Part shown: in pieces, positions 17,078 to 25,965 of the stretch
How positions within the stretch are numbered: position 1 is the first letter of the stretch
Layout of the letters: each line of letters opens with the position of its first letter
From: JAGBWK01 sp964544595
GTDB lineage: Bacteria > Bacteroidota > Bacteroidia > Bacteroidales > Muribaculaceae
Direction: 5' to 3'
DNA length: 64,000 bases
Assembly (NCBI GenBank): GCA_964544595.1
Contig: CAZJBM010000004.1
Coordinates: 1-64,000, forward strand
The notes under the pieces: model-generated
What the model was told of the DNA's origin: nothing
Seen by the model: the letters and a program-made list of their open reading frames with translations, nothing else
The model's database searches: none
Position numbers and translations under genes: made by a program

Positions 17078-18443
17078 ACGCTAACATATTTGCCGACATG
17101 ATTTTACTAACCTTATCGAATACATATCTGATGTTTTTTGCGCCATTAGTGCCATACGACAGATAATTAAAAAAAGACTCATCCTCGTCGATAGCATTAC
17201 CGAGTATATTGATGAATGAATTTCTTTCAAAGGTTGCTTCTATCAATTCTTTGTCATATTCACTAAGTATAACAGCCCATGCCACGAACAAAGCCTTATT
17301 TATAAGTGAACGAGGCGAGTCATTCACCGTAAACCCATTGACTTTTCTGAAAGCGTGCCGACCGAAAAGATAAAAGGCGTTACGCATTGCAGTGTCATAC
17401 TTAGTATAGTATTTCTCAAGTTGTTCTATCGACAACTTACGCAACTCTTCAACAAGGCTGTCAAGACATTCATCAATCTGGCCATTATACTCTTGAAGCT
17501 GCCCCTTATTATATAGATTATAAAAATATATAAACCTCATGGCCATTTCTTGACCAGTCATTCTTCCATCGTCAATACTATTGCCGGTTGCTTCTTTAAA
17601 TGAGCTTGACGAAGACATACCGCGAAGCAAATCCCTCACTGCTGTATTCATGAGACAATTGCGCAATTCTTGTGAATTCAGCGGTTTGCCTCCGGTGTTT
17701 AATCTGCGGAACACATCAAACTTCACTTGATATGGTGAATCTGCCGTAATGACATTCGCCGAAATCTGGGTCGCATTAAACCATCTTTTATATTTATCCT
17801 CAACGCAATTGTTCTCTGCTGAATAGCATTTCCCCTCGCAATTATCAAGATACTCCAGATCCTTAAGCTTTAGCTCGTTATCCATAAAAGCTTTAACAGC
17901 CGACAAACGTTGAAGTCCATCCACCACCGAAAGAACACCTTTCTCATCTTCCGAAAAATAAAACACAGGAAGCGGTATTCGCAAAAGTATCGACTCTATA
18001 AGGCGCGATTTCCTGAAATTATCCCACACCTCATTCCTTTGAAAGTCAGGACTAATATCAAGGTCTCCGCTGTTTATCATATCATAAATCTGACGCAAGG
18101 AAAACACTTTCTGCTCAACCCTGATTTTGTTGGGATCATAAGGCTTAGCTACTTTTTCGCCTGCTTCTCCGTCGATTTCCGACAAATCAACACCCTGTTT
18201 TTCGGCCTCGTCTATACGCATCGCAAGATCCGACAGCTTACCTGCAAGCTCTTCGCGATCTTCCTCTACATCATCGCTCAATTTAATTACCGAAAGTTTA
18301 TTATCCTCTCTTTTGAGTGTGATAATCGGAGAGGCGACACAATCTGCAGCAAGAACGAGATAGAACAAATCCTTATCCTTGCTGTCGGGTTGAAGATAGA
18401 CTTTTGTCCACCCCCTATTTTTTAATCTAACTTGAATGTACAT
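17070..18443 (-). CDS. DUF262 (ParB/Srx-like) protein
   Basis: 457 aa. After an N-terminal region of about 130 residues with a Glu/Asp-rich helical stretch, the DUF262 domain begins near residue 115. Its motifs are SPDFQRNEVWD, IPLPVFYFSED, VVDGLQRLSAVKAF (the DGQQR-type motif with Leu in the third position) and FRRLNTGGKPLNSQELRN. In GmrS and SspE this domain binds and hydrolyses nucleotides and drives DNA cleavage. No C-terminal DUF1524 HNH nuclease is seen here; the C-terminal half is helical without clear nuclease motifs. First gene of the operon, preceded at once by a -7 promoter element. AT-rich composition suggests transfer. Confidence 0.88.
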   Translation of the reverse strand: MYIQVRLKNRGWTKVYLQPDSKDKDLFYLVLAADCVASPIITLKREDNKLSVIKLSDDVEEDREELAGKLSDLAMRIDEAEKQGVDLSEIDGEAGEKVAKPYDPNKIRVEQKVFSLRQIYDMINSGDLDISPDFQRNEVWDNFRKSRLIESILLRIPLPVFYFSEDEKGVLSVVDGLQRLSAVKAFMDNELKLKDLEYLDNCEGKCYSAENNCVEDKYKRWFNATQISANVITADSPYQVKFDVFRRLNTGGKPLNSQELRNCLMNTAVRDLLRGMSSSSSFKEATGNSIDDGRMTGQEMAMRFIYFYNLYNKGQLQEYNGQIDECLDSLVEELRKLSIEQLEKYYTKYDTAMRNAFYLFGRHAFRKVNGFTVNDSPRSLINKALFVAWAVILSEYDKELIEATFERNSFINILGNAIDEDESFFNYLSYGTNGAKNIRYVFDKVSKIMSANMLAYE

Positions 18444-18464
18444 ACAATATTAGCTACTCAACTG

Positions 18465-18472
18465 CAAAGATA
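18465..18472 (-). promoter_or_regulatory. -7 element of the DUF262 operon
   Basis: TATCTTTG on the minus strand, 21 bases before the ATG of the DUF262 gene. The -33 region is not a clear TTTG. It implies a very short leader and supports the chosen start. Confidence 0.55.
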
Positions 18473-18613
18473 ACAAAATTTTTAAAATTAGCGCATCTCA
18501 ATTCATCCAAATTTACGGTGTTTCCAACTGCGAAATTGCACTAAACTGTCAGCAATATACAGGGATTAACATAAGCGGCAATAGAAGGAAATCCACATGC
18601 TAAACAGCGGGGG

Positions 18614-19498
18614 TTAATAGTCGGAAAGTAGGGAGGAAGGGGCGGTGGAGGGGGAGATGAGGCGGATGTCGGGGCGGCGTTTCATCCAGGTGAGTTGCTT
18701 TTTCGCGTAGACGCGGGTATTTTTCTTGATGCGCTCAATGGCTGTGGCACGATCCATCTCACCGTCGAAATACGCGAACATTTCTTTGAGGCCCACTGTG
18801 TTGAGCGAATTGAGATGGCGCAGGTGATACACTCGACGCGCTTCCTCCTCGAGGCCCGCCGCGATCATCGCGTCGACGCGCCGGTTAATGCGGTCAAACA
18901 GTTCTTCGCGGGGACGATCTATAGCGTAAATCTCTGTCTCAAAAGGCCGTTTCTTCACCACGCCGGTGCGCAACGAGGAGTATGGCACCCCGGCCTCCAT
19001 GCATATCTCAATCGCATGGACGAGCCGCTTGTGGTTGTTAAGGTCGACCTCGCGATAGTAAACAGGATCGCGCTCGAGAAGCTCAAGCCTCAACCCCTGC
19101 AATCCGCACTTTTCATAAATTTCATAGGCGCAGCGGCGCACTTCAGGGCTAATTGTCGGCAGATCATCGATGCCGCGAGTCACGGCGTCGACATACATCA
19201 TCGAGCCGCCGACCATGACCATAACATCGGTCTTCGTCGATTGCCTGTCGATCAACTCCAATGCCAAGCGCTCGAAATCAGCAGCCGAGAAATACCGGTC
19301 GAGGTCGAGACACGAAATGAAATGATGACGCACGCCACCCATCTCCTCTGGCGACGGCGTGGCCGTCACTATCGGTATTCCCTTGTATATTTGGCGAGAG
19401 TCGGCTGAAATAATATCGCAGCCGCAGTGTTGCGCCACCTTAACAGCCAATGCCGACTTGCCCGAGGCCGTAGGGCCGGTAATCACTATCAGCTTCAT
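18614..19498 (-). CDS. miaA: tRNA dimethylallyltransferase
   Basis: Adds a dimethylallyl group to A37 of tRNAs reading UNN codons (the i6A precursor). 294 aa from MKLIVITGPTASGKSALAVK, which holds the P-loop. It continues with IISADSRQIYKGIPIVTATP and VGGSMMYVDAVTRGIDDLP, which supply catalytic and substrate-binding residues. The C-terminus has the usual RVYAKKQLTWMKRR. The reading frame extends 8 codons further upstream, but this start matches the family and clears the hairpin at 19515-19578. Confidence 0.96.
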   Translation of the reverse strand: MKLIVITGPTASGKSALAVKVAQHCGCDIISADSRQIYKGIPIVTATPSPEEMGGVRHHFISCLDLDRYFSAADFERLALELIDRQSTKTDVMVMVGGSMMYVDAVTRGIDDLPTISPEVRRCAYEIYEKCGLQGLRLELLERDPVYYREVDLNNHKRLVHAIEICMEAGVPYSSLRTGVVKKRPFETEIYAIDRPREELFDRINRRVDAMIAAGLEEEARRVYHLRHLNSLNTVGLKEMFAYFDGEMDRATAIERIKKNTRVYAKKQLTWMKRRPDIRLISPSTAPSSLLSDY

Positions 19499-19514
19499 CC
19501 GCATCGAGGATTTA

Positions 19515-19578
19515 AAAGCCACAGTTCCCGCAGCTTACACAAACCGAAGGCAATGTAAACCGCGAAAACTGTGGCTTT
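19515..19578 (-). terminator. probable terminator of pepT
   Basis: A 12-bp perfect inverted repeat (19515-19526 with 19567-19578) with a long, partly self-pairing loop. On the minus strand it ends in GGCTTTTAAA, 20 bases after the pepT stop. The long loop makes this less certain than the other terminators. Confidence 0.5.
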
Positions 19579-19598
19579 GAATTATTATTGAAAAGTAT

Positions 19599-20819
19599 TT
19601 ATCGCTGGGCAACGAGGCGAGCGATGTTGACTATCACCTCCGAAGCCTTTTCCATTGACTGAATAGGCACGAATTCGTAACGGCCATGGAAATTGAGACC
19701 GCCTGCGAATATGTTGGGGCACGGAAGTCCTTTGAACGAAAGCTGCGCGCCGTCTGTTCCGCCGCGGATAGGCACCACTTTAGGCGTAAGGCCAGAATCG
19801 CGCATAGCCTGCTCGGCGATGTCGATCACGTACATTACAGGCTCGATTTTCTCCCGCATATTGTAGTACTGATCCTTGATGTCGAGCGAGCAGACGTCGG
19901 GAAACTCGTTGTTGATTTTGCGGCAGAGGTGCTCAAACTCTTTCTTCCGACGCTCGAAGCGGTCGCGGTCGTGGTCGCGAATGATATAGGTGAGTACGGT
20001 TTTCTCAACAGTGCCTTCTATCGAAATGAGGTGATAGAAGCCTTCGTAGCCTTCGGTGTGCTCGGGAGTCTCCCAGCGGGGGAGCATGATAGCAAACTGG
20101 TTGGCTATACGTATGGAGTTGATCATCTTATGCTTGGCGTAGCCGGGATGAACGTTGCGACCGGTGAAGGTGACGCGGGCAACTGCAGCGTTAAAGTTCT
20201 CATACTCAAGCTCGCCGATCTCACCTCCGTCCATCGTATAGGCGAAGTCTGCGCCGAAGCGCTCAACGTCGAATTTATGAGCGCCTTGACCGATTTCCTC
20301 GTCGGGGTTGAAAGCGATGGCAATGTCGCCGTGCTCGATTTCGGGATGCTCCTGAAGGTAAGCGATTGCGGTGATAATCTCAGCCACGCCCGCTTTATCG
20401 TCGGCGCCGAGGAGAGTGTTGCCGTCGGTGACGATAAGATCCTGGCCCACGTAATGAAGCAATTCGGGAAAATCTTCGGGCGAAAGCACGATTTTATTCT
20501 CCTCATTGAGCATTATGGCAGAGCCGTCGTAATTTTTCACGATGCGGGGCTTAACGTTCTTGCCCGACATGTCGGGCGACGTGTCGAGGTGGGCGATGAA
20601 ACCTACGGTAGGCACCTTCTTCGACGTATTGGCCGGGAGGCGGGCCATAAGGTAACCGTTATCGTCGAGACTGACGTCGGCGAGGCCCATTTTGTTGAGT
20701 TCAGATTCAAGGTGTTTTGCGAAAACCATCTGCCCGGGGGTAGAGGGGGTCAGATTGGTGAGTTCGTCGCTCTGCGTATCGAATCTCACATAGTCAAGAA
20801 ATCGGTCAACGATGGTCAT
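19599..20819 (-). CDS. pepT: peptidase T (tripeptide aminopeptidase)
   Basis: Removes the N-terminal residue from tripeptides in the cytoplasm. M20B metallopeptidase of 406 aa, normal length. Metal and catalytic motifs are visible: FIAHLDTSPDMSG (about residue 75), LGADDKAGVAEI (about 138), FNPDEEIGQGAHKFD (about 170), YTMDGGEIGELEYENFNA (about 195) and VPIRGGTDGAQLSFKG (about 350). It is followed by miaA after a gap with a hairpin and preceded by ettA on the same strand. Confidence 0.97.
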   Translation of the reverse strand: MTIVDRFLDYVRFDTQSDELTNLTPSTPGQMVFAKHLESELNKMGLADVSLDDNGYLMARLPANTSKKVPTVGFIAHLDTSPDMSGKNVKPRIVKNYDGSAIMLNEENKIVLSPEDFPELLHYVGQDLIVTDGNTLLGADDKAGVAEIITAIAYLQEHPEIEHGDIAIAFNPDEEIGQGAHKFDVERFGADFAYTMDGGEIGELEYENFNAAVARVTFTGRNVHPGYAKHKMINSIRIANQFAIMLPRWETPEHTEGYEGFYHLISIEGTVEKTVLTYIIRDHDRDRFERRKKEFEHLCRKINNEFPDVCSLDIKDQYYNMREKIEPVMYVIDIAEQAMRDSGLTPKVVPIRGGTDGAQLSFKGLPCPNIFAGGLNFHGRYEFVPIQSMEKASEVIVNIARLVAQR

Positions 20820-20875
20820 AAGTATGATTTAAAGATTAATTTTCAGTGGGTGTTTAGGATATAAATATAAGCGAT

Positions 20876-22561
20876 TTACTCCATCAGCTTGCGGTAGCGG
20901 CGATGCGGAGGCTCCTTGCCGTCGTTCATCTTGCGCTTGTACTCCTCGTAGTCGCTGTAAGAGCCTTCGTAGTACACGACTTTGCCGTCGCCTTCAAACG
21001 AAAGGATGTGGGTACAGATGCGGTCGAGGAACCAACGGTCGTGGCTGACGACAACAGCGCATCCGGCGAAATCGTCGAGGCCCTCCTCCAGAGCTCGGAG
21101 AGTATTGACGTCGATATCGTTGGTCGGCTCGTCGAGAAGAAGCACGTTGCCCTCCTGCTTCAGGGCCATAGCCAGGTGGAGGCGGTTGCGCTCGCCGCCT
21201 GAGAGCACGCCGATTTTCTTTTCCTGATCGGCGCCGGTGAAGTTGAACTTAGAGAGATACGCGCGGGCGTTCACGTCGCGGCCACCCATGCGGAACGACT
21301 CCACTCCCTGCGAAATGACTTCGTAGACCGATTTCTCGGGAAGGAGGTCGTGGTGAGTCTGGTCGACGTATGAAATCTTGACAGTCTCGCCCACGTCAAA
21401 TGTTCCGGCATCGGGCTTCTCCTGCTCCATGATAAGGCGGAAAAGGGTGGTTTTGCCCGCGCCGTTGGGGCCGATGACGCCTACTATGCCGTTTGGCGGC
21501 AGCGAGAATTCGAGGTCTTTAAAAAGTTGCTTCTTGCCGAAAGCCTTCGATAGTCCGTGAGCCTCGATAACCTTGTTGCCGAGACGGGGACCGTTGGGGA
21601 TGAATATTTCGAGGCGTTCTTCTTTCTGCTTCTGGTCTTCGTTGAGAAGGCGGTCGTAGGAGTTGAGGCGCGCTTTGCCTTTGGCCTGACGCGCTTTCGG
21701 AGCCATACGCACCCATTCGAGCTCGCGTTCGAGGGTCTTGCGGCGTTTGCTCGCCTGCTTCTCTTCTTGCGCCATGCGCTTGGTCTTCTGGTCGAGCCAC
21801 GAAGAGTAGTTGCCCTTCCAGGGTATGCCTTCGCCGCGGTCGAGCTCGAGAATCCAGCCTGCGACGTGGTCGAGGAAGTAGCGGTCGTGAGTTATGGCAA
21901 TCACCGTGCCGGGATATTGGTTGAGATGCTGCTCAAGCCAGTCGATCGACTCGGCGTCGAGGTGGTTGGTAGGCTCGTCGAGAAGGAGCACGTCGGGCTG
22001 CTGAAGCAGCAGGCGCACAAGGGCCACGCGGCGGCGTTCGCCACCCGAAAGCGTCGACACGAGCTGGTCGTCGGGGGGACACTGCAACGCGTCCATCGCG
22101 CGTTCAAGCTTTGAATCGATGTTCCAGGCGTCGGCAGCGTCGAGTTTGTCCTGAAGCTCAGCCTGACGATTGATCAGCGCCTCCATTTTGTCGGGGTTTT
22201 CAAGAACTTCGGGGTCGCCGAAAGCCTCGTTCACCTTGTCAAACTCGGCGAGAAGGTCCATAATAGGCTGCACACCCTCGCGCACCACTTCGATAACAGT
22301 CTTATTGGGGTCGAGTTTGGGATCCTGCTCCAGATAGCCTACCGAGTAGCCAGGAGAGAACACCACTTCGCCCTGATAATCCTTATCTATGCCGGCGATA
22401 ATCTTCAGCAACGTGGACTTACCGGAGCCGTTAAGACCTATGATACCGATTTTCGCGCCATAGAAGAATGAAAGGTAGATATTTTTGAGAACTTGTTTTT
22501 GGGGAGGATAGGTTTTCGAGACACCTACCATCGAGAAAATTATTTTTTTATCGTCGGCCAT
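20876..22561 (-). CDS. ettA: energy-dependent translational throttle protein EttA (ABC-F)
   Basis: ABC-F ATPase that binds the ribosomal E site and gates entry into elongation according to the ATP/ADP ratio. 561 aa with two nucleotide-binding domains: Walker A GLNGSGKST (about 42) and GPNGAGKTT (about 350); signatures LSGGERRRVALVRLL and LSGGERNRLHLAMAL; Walker B LLLDEPTNHLDAES and LLLDEPTNDIDVNT. A basic linker lies between (KRRKTLERELEWVRMAPK). There are no membrane segments. The start MADDKKIIFSMVGVSK matches EttA rather than the Uup or VmlR type. Confidence 0.96.
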   Translation of the reverse strand: MADDKKIIFSMVGVSKTYPPQKQVLKNIYLSFFYGAKIGIIGLNGSGKSTLLKIIAGIDKDYQGEVVFSPGYSVGYLEQDPKLDPNKTVIEVVREGVQPIMDLLAEFDKVNEAFGDPEVLENPDKMEALINRQAELQDKLDAADAWNIDSKLERAMDALQCPPDDQLVSTLSGGERRRVALVRLLLQQPDVLLLDEPTNHLDAESIDWLEQHLNQYPGTVIAITHDRYFLDHVAGWILELDRGEGIPWKGNYSSWLDQKTKRMAQEEKQASKRRKTLERELEWVRMAPKARQAKGKARLNSYDRLLNEDQKQKEERLEIFIPNGPRLGNKVIEAHGLSKAFGKKQLFKDLEFSLPPNGIVGVIGPNGAGKTTLFRLIMEQEKPDAGTFDVGETVKISYVDQTHHDLLPEKSVYEVISQGVESFRMGGRDVNARAYLSKFNFTGADQEKKIGVLSGGERNRLHLAMALKQEGNVLLLDEPTNDIDVNTLRALEEGLDDFAGCAVVVSHDRWFLDRICTHILSFEGDGKVVYYEGSYSDYEEYKRKMNDGKEPPHRRYRKLME

Positions 22562-22637
22562 GAGATATATTTACGTGTTATTTAGTTCGTTTTATCGGCT
22601 TAAAAGACCTTCTGCACAATAAAGGCTTTTATCTTAA

Positions 22638-23201
22638 TCAGCGCTTGCGGGGAGCGTAGCGCACAGGGTAGTCGCAGCGAATCTTACCTTCTATTATGTT
22701 GTGGAGCTTTTTGCGGATAAGCTGCTTGCGTATGGGCGACACATGGTCGATATAGACCATGCCGTCAAGATGGTCACATTCATGCTGCACGATGCGCGCC
22801 AGGAAACCTGTGAACACCTCTTCATGAGGTTGGAAATTCTCGTCGAGAAAATGGACGCGGACATTCTCCACCCGCTTCACATCCTCCGACAGGCCAGGAA
22901 GCGACAGGCACCCCTCGGCTCGGCTGACGGTTTCTCCTTCGAGCACCTCAACCTGCGGATTGATCAGCACCATTTTCTTGCCGGCGCAGTCGGGAAAGGT
23001 CTCGGCCACGGGGTCGGCGTCGATCACCACCACCGATATGCTCTTGCCTATCTGAGGGGCCGCGAGCCCTACCCCTTCTGAAGCATACATCGTTTCCCAC
23101 ATATTGGCGATAAGCTCCTTCAGGTCGGGATAGTCGGGCGTGATGTCCTCTGTGACCTCGCGGAGCACCGGATGCCCGTAAAGATATACTGGAAGTTTCA
23201 T
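22638..23201 (-). CDS. def: peptide deformylase
   Basis: Removes the formyl group from the initiator Met of new proteins. 187 aa. All three motifs are present: EGVGLAAPQIG (residues 42-52), EGCLSLPG (metal Cys) and VQHECDHLDG (the two metal His and catalytic Glu). It lies 76 bases upstream of ettA on the same strand and diverges from the DUF3108 gene, so the 92-base gap at 23202-23293 must hold both promoters. Confidence 0.98.
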   Translation of the reverse strand: MKLPVYLYGHPVLREVTEDITPDYPDLKELIANMWETMYASEGVGLAAPQIGKSISVVVIDADPVAETFPDCAGKKMVLINPQVEVLEGETVSRAEGCLSLPGLSEDVKRVENVRVHFLDENFQPHEEVFTGFLARIVQHECDHLDGMVYIDHVSPIRKQLIRKKLHNIIEGKIRCDYPVRYAPRKR

Positions 23202-23293
23202 TCGTAACTTTAATTTTGATATTTTTCGCGAAGTTACGAAATGTTTTTTAAACTTTTCGGCACTGACTGCGTCTATAATTAAAAATCATAAGT

Positions 23294-24049
23294 ATGAAAA
23301 AAATAATATTAACATTATTTTTGATAATCGGCATGGCTGCCGGAGCTAAAAGCCCTGCGCCCAACGGCGAGTCGCTAAATTACCGTGTGATGTACAAATG
23401 GGGCCTCATCAACAAGAAGGCAGGCACCGTCAACATGAAGGTGCGCTACGGCTCCAACGACACTTTCTCGGCGCTTCTTACCGCCCGCTCCGAGAAATGG
23501 GCCGACAAGGTTTACATGGTCCGCGACACCCTTATCGGCAATATGTCGCTCTCTACATGCGAGCCTACCCTCTACGAGAAAATCACCCACGAAGGGGGCG
23601 AGTTCAAGCACGACAAAATCACTTATAAACGCTCGGGCGGTAAGACCACCGGCCACTGCGTGCGCCGACAACAGAAGAAAGCCAACAAACCGATGACCAC
23701 CCGCGAGCTCACTCTCGAATCCAACGACCTCACCCTCGATATGCTCAGCGCTTTCTACTATATGCGCTCCATAAAGTATGAGCAGATGTCGCCGGGCAAG
23801 TCACTGAAGCTCACCGTGTTCTCAGGCAAGCGCAAGGAAACTCTGACAATCACCTACCAGGGCAAAGCAAATATCGACGTTGACAATAAGTCATACTCCA
23901 CATACCATATCACCTTCAAATTCACCGGCGACGGCGGCAAGAAAACCTCCGACGACATGGACGCGTGGATTTCGACCGACGCGGCCCGCATCCCGGTCAA
24001 GCTCGAAGGCAATCTGCCCGTCGGCAAAGTGCAGTGCTACCTGATGTAA
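23294..24049 (+). CDS. DUF3108 domain exported protein
   Basis: 251 aa. The signal peptide MKKIILTLFLIIGMAAGAKS is followed by a beta-rich region: NYRVMYKWGLINKKAGTV, then TARSEKWADKVYMVRDTL, and at the end MDAWISTDAARIPVKLEGNL with PVGKVQCYL. This is the DUF3108 pattern (an outer-membrane-linked beta barrel-like fold, function unknown). Single gene, divergent from def. Confidence 0.85.
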   Translation: MKKIILTLFLIIGMAAGAKSPAPNGESLNYRVMYKWGLINKKAGTVNMKVRYGSNDTFSALLTARSEKWADKVYMVRDTLIGNMSLSTCEPTLYEKITHEGGEFKHDKITYKRSGGKTTGHCVRRQQKKANKPMTTRELTLESNDLTLDMLSAFYYMRSIKYEQMSPGKSLKLTVFSGKRKETLTITYQGKANIDVDNKSYSTYHITFKFTGDGGKKTSDDMDAWISTDAARIPVKLEGNLPVGKVQCYLM

Positions 24050-24090
24050 GCCCCGACTTCAGTAATCTATACCTGTCCATCCAGCGAGCC

Positions 24091-24119
24091 GCATAGGCGG
24101 TTATGGACACCGCTTATGC
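24091..24119 (+). terminator. hairpin after the DUF3108 gene
   Basis: GCATAGGCGGT (24091-24101) pairs with ACCGCTTATGC (24109-24119) with one G-T pair. There is no T-run, so it may be a terminator or a short repeat. Confidence 0.4.
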
Positions 24120-24205
24120 AATGCAACAATACTTATTGATTAATCTAAAATTTTATAACATGATAGCAAGCTTGACGGCTCTAATCTTCACAACTATCAA
24201 TTCTA

Positions 24206-24811
24206 ATGCGAAAGATTAACATTATTCTTATCTCTCTGATCCCATTGTTAGCACCACTCATTTCGTGCGATTCTACAACCCCGCCAACCAAACTAACCAT
24301 GGCGGACGGGGTCACTATTACCCTACGTAATGATTCTATTTCATACTATGGAGACGAACAGGATTTTTTGCATTCTATAACATTCGCATTTAAAAGTGAT
24401 TATTCTTTCTTATCACCTCATAATGGTCCGTATTTGCCCGGCAACAAATATTCTATTGATGGATATGACGACAGATTCATCGGATTATGGGAAAGAGTAA
24501 AATTTGGAGACTGGATAAGGAACTATGGACTAATACCAAACAAAACATACTATTGCTCAACCATAAAATACGTAGTCTATTTACCTAATTTATCATACGA
24601 AAGTGAGTATCTGCCGGTATTGCCGTTGAACGACATGGGATATATCCCGTGGCGCAAAAAACGAATGTTTGAAATCGAATATGGCAAACATTTTCCTAAA
24701 TGTATTTTTTACACAGGAACAAAATACATAGGCTATGATGAAAATCGAAAAGGCATCTACAAGGAATTACCAACTATAAATAAATTAGTATGGAAATTTA
24801 CCGTAATTTAA
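24206..24811 (+). CDS. AT-rich putative lipoprotein
   Basis: 201 aa. The signal MRKINIILISLIPLLAPLISC ends in a lipobox-like Cys at residue 21. The mature part is Tyr-rich with alternating strands (YYCSTIKYVVYLPNLSYES and YIPWRKKRMFEIEYGKH). I do not recognise the family. Base composition is more AT-rich than the core genes, and a broken gene of similar flavour follows. An anchored envelope protein is the only safe inference. Confidence 0.6.
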   Translation: MRKINIILISLIPLLAPLISCDSTTPPTKLTMADGVTITLRNDSISYYGDEQDFLHSITFAFKSDYSFLSPHNGPYLPGNKYSIDGYDDRFIGLWERVKFGDWIRNYGLIPNKTYYCSTIKYVVYLPNLSYESEYLPVLPLNDMGYIPWRKKRMFEIEYGKHFPKCIFYTGTKYIGYDENRKGIYKELPTINKLVWKFTVI

Positions 24812-24876
24812 GGAAATCTTCACGATTTCTGGCTGGTGACTTTTTGGCACTATAACTACTCTTCAGTTCATGCTAA

Positions 24877-25441
24877 TCTGATGAGCCCGTACAAAACGTT
24901 AACTCAACGGTCACTTCAACGTTAAATGAAGATGGGAGCGAAACATTCTTTCTGCAAAATGGAGAATGCATCACACTGCAGGACACTACTACCTATCACA
25001 TCGAATTCAACATCGACCAAACCCTTGACACCGAAGCCTTCGGAAGCACCATGTCTCGAGGCATAGCGCCAACAGGCTATGATAGAGCCTAAAGACTACA
25101 AGAAATACGCAATATCCGGCCTTGAGAAATGGGGCATAAGTCCCACAAATATTTACATTGGCAAGTATATTGACTATTATAAGGATCTCCCGGTCACAAA
25201 GGGATATATGATAGTTCCAACCAATTCTAAATATAAAACTGAGAACAATATGGGTTTTAATCCCCCTTCGACGACACAAGGTTTTCACACTATAGTCCCT
25301 GACTCTTGGACAGGTTATGAGTCTGGCATAACTCAGATATTTTATGTCAAATGCGACATCTCCGGCATAAGCTGGAATAGAAACATCCCCTGCGATCCAA
25401 ATGATTTCGTTTGGTACTATAAGTCTATATCAGAAGAATAG
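24877..25441 (+). pseudogene. broken lipoprotein-like gene
   Basis: An open frame from 24877 (after a stop at 24874-24876) reads SDEPVQNVNSTVTSTLNEDG, continues through ECITLQDTTTYHIEFNID, and stops at 25093-25095. In the +1 frame an overlapping ORF begins at 25079 and runs to 25441 (MIEPKDYKKYAISGLEKWGI and on). The first part has no signal peptide or plausible start. Together they look like one gene that lost its 5' end and suffered a frameshift near 25080. The downstream 120-aa frame could also be a separate small gene. Confidence 0.45.
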
Positions 25442-25760
25442 GAAGCATAACCATACTCATTCAACCACCAAGAGCCCACAATACAGATTAGTAAAGTCAG
25501 AAGTAACTATTCAGCGAATCCAAAAACAAAAATTACTGATAATCTACAGTTTATAAAATGCAATTTCTATAAAGCCGACGAAAAAGCATTCATTTTTAGC
25601 ATTTCATAAATTCTGTACGTTTGTAAATGCCTAAAAGTCAAGAAAAGCATTCGCTGAATAGCTACAACACGACAACAAAGTGTTAAATTTTCGTAAATTA
25701 AAGCTCGTAACTGTTAAACATTACTAAATATTCAGGCGTTGGAGGGCTTTATATATAAAG
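25442..25760. other. AT-rich intergenic stretch
   Basis: About 320 bases between the broken lipoprotein-like gene and the rimP promoter. I see no coding frame with a credible start, no tRNA and no strong hairpin. Confidence 0.5.
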
Positions 25761-25795
25761 TTTGTTGTAAAGCAACGGGCAATTGACTATCTTTG
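25761..25795 (+). promoter_or_regulatory. promoter of rimP-nusA-infB
   Basis: TATCTTTG at 25788-25795 is an exact -7 element. Upstream, TTTG at 25761-25764 (23-base spacing) or TTGT at 25763-25766 (21-base spacing) could be the -33 element. It gives a leader of about 165 bases. Confidence 0.65.
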
Positions 25796-25805
25796 CAAAG
25801 GAATT

Positions 25806-25838
25806 GAGGAGGAGGCGACAGCTTCCTCCCTTTTGTTA
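25806..25838 (+). promoter_or_regulatory. leader hairpin with T-run ahead of rimP
   Basis: GGAGGA in 25808-25814 pairs with TCCTCC at 25824-25829, and CTTTTGTTAT follows. It lies just after the predicted transcription start, so it may act as an attenuator of the rimP-nusA-infB operon or as a 5' stabilising stem. The stem is short. Confidence 0.4.
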
Positions 25839-25965
25839 TAGAACTCACGTGTTTTTGGTCTATGGAAGAGACTTGAAACATAAATCAAAAAACATAAAAT
25901 ATTGTAAGTTTTTTGATTTGTTTTTCCGCGGGTCGAAAATCAGTGGGCTTTAAAATCGCAAGGAA

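Noticed and set aside
17070..18443. DUF262 protein as a complete GmrSD-type restriction enzyme
   Set aside because: The C-terminal half shows no HNH (DUF1524) His/Asn pattern, so a type IV restriction call is not supported.
19686..20864. 392-residue open frame opposite pepT
   Set aside because: Fully antisense to an intact pepT and without recognisable features.
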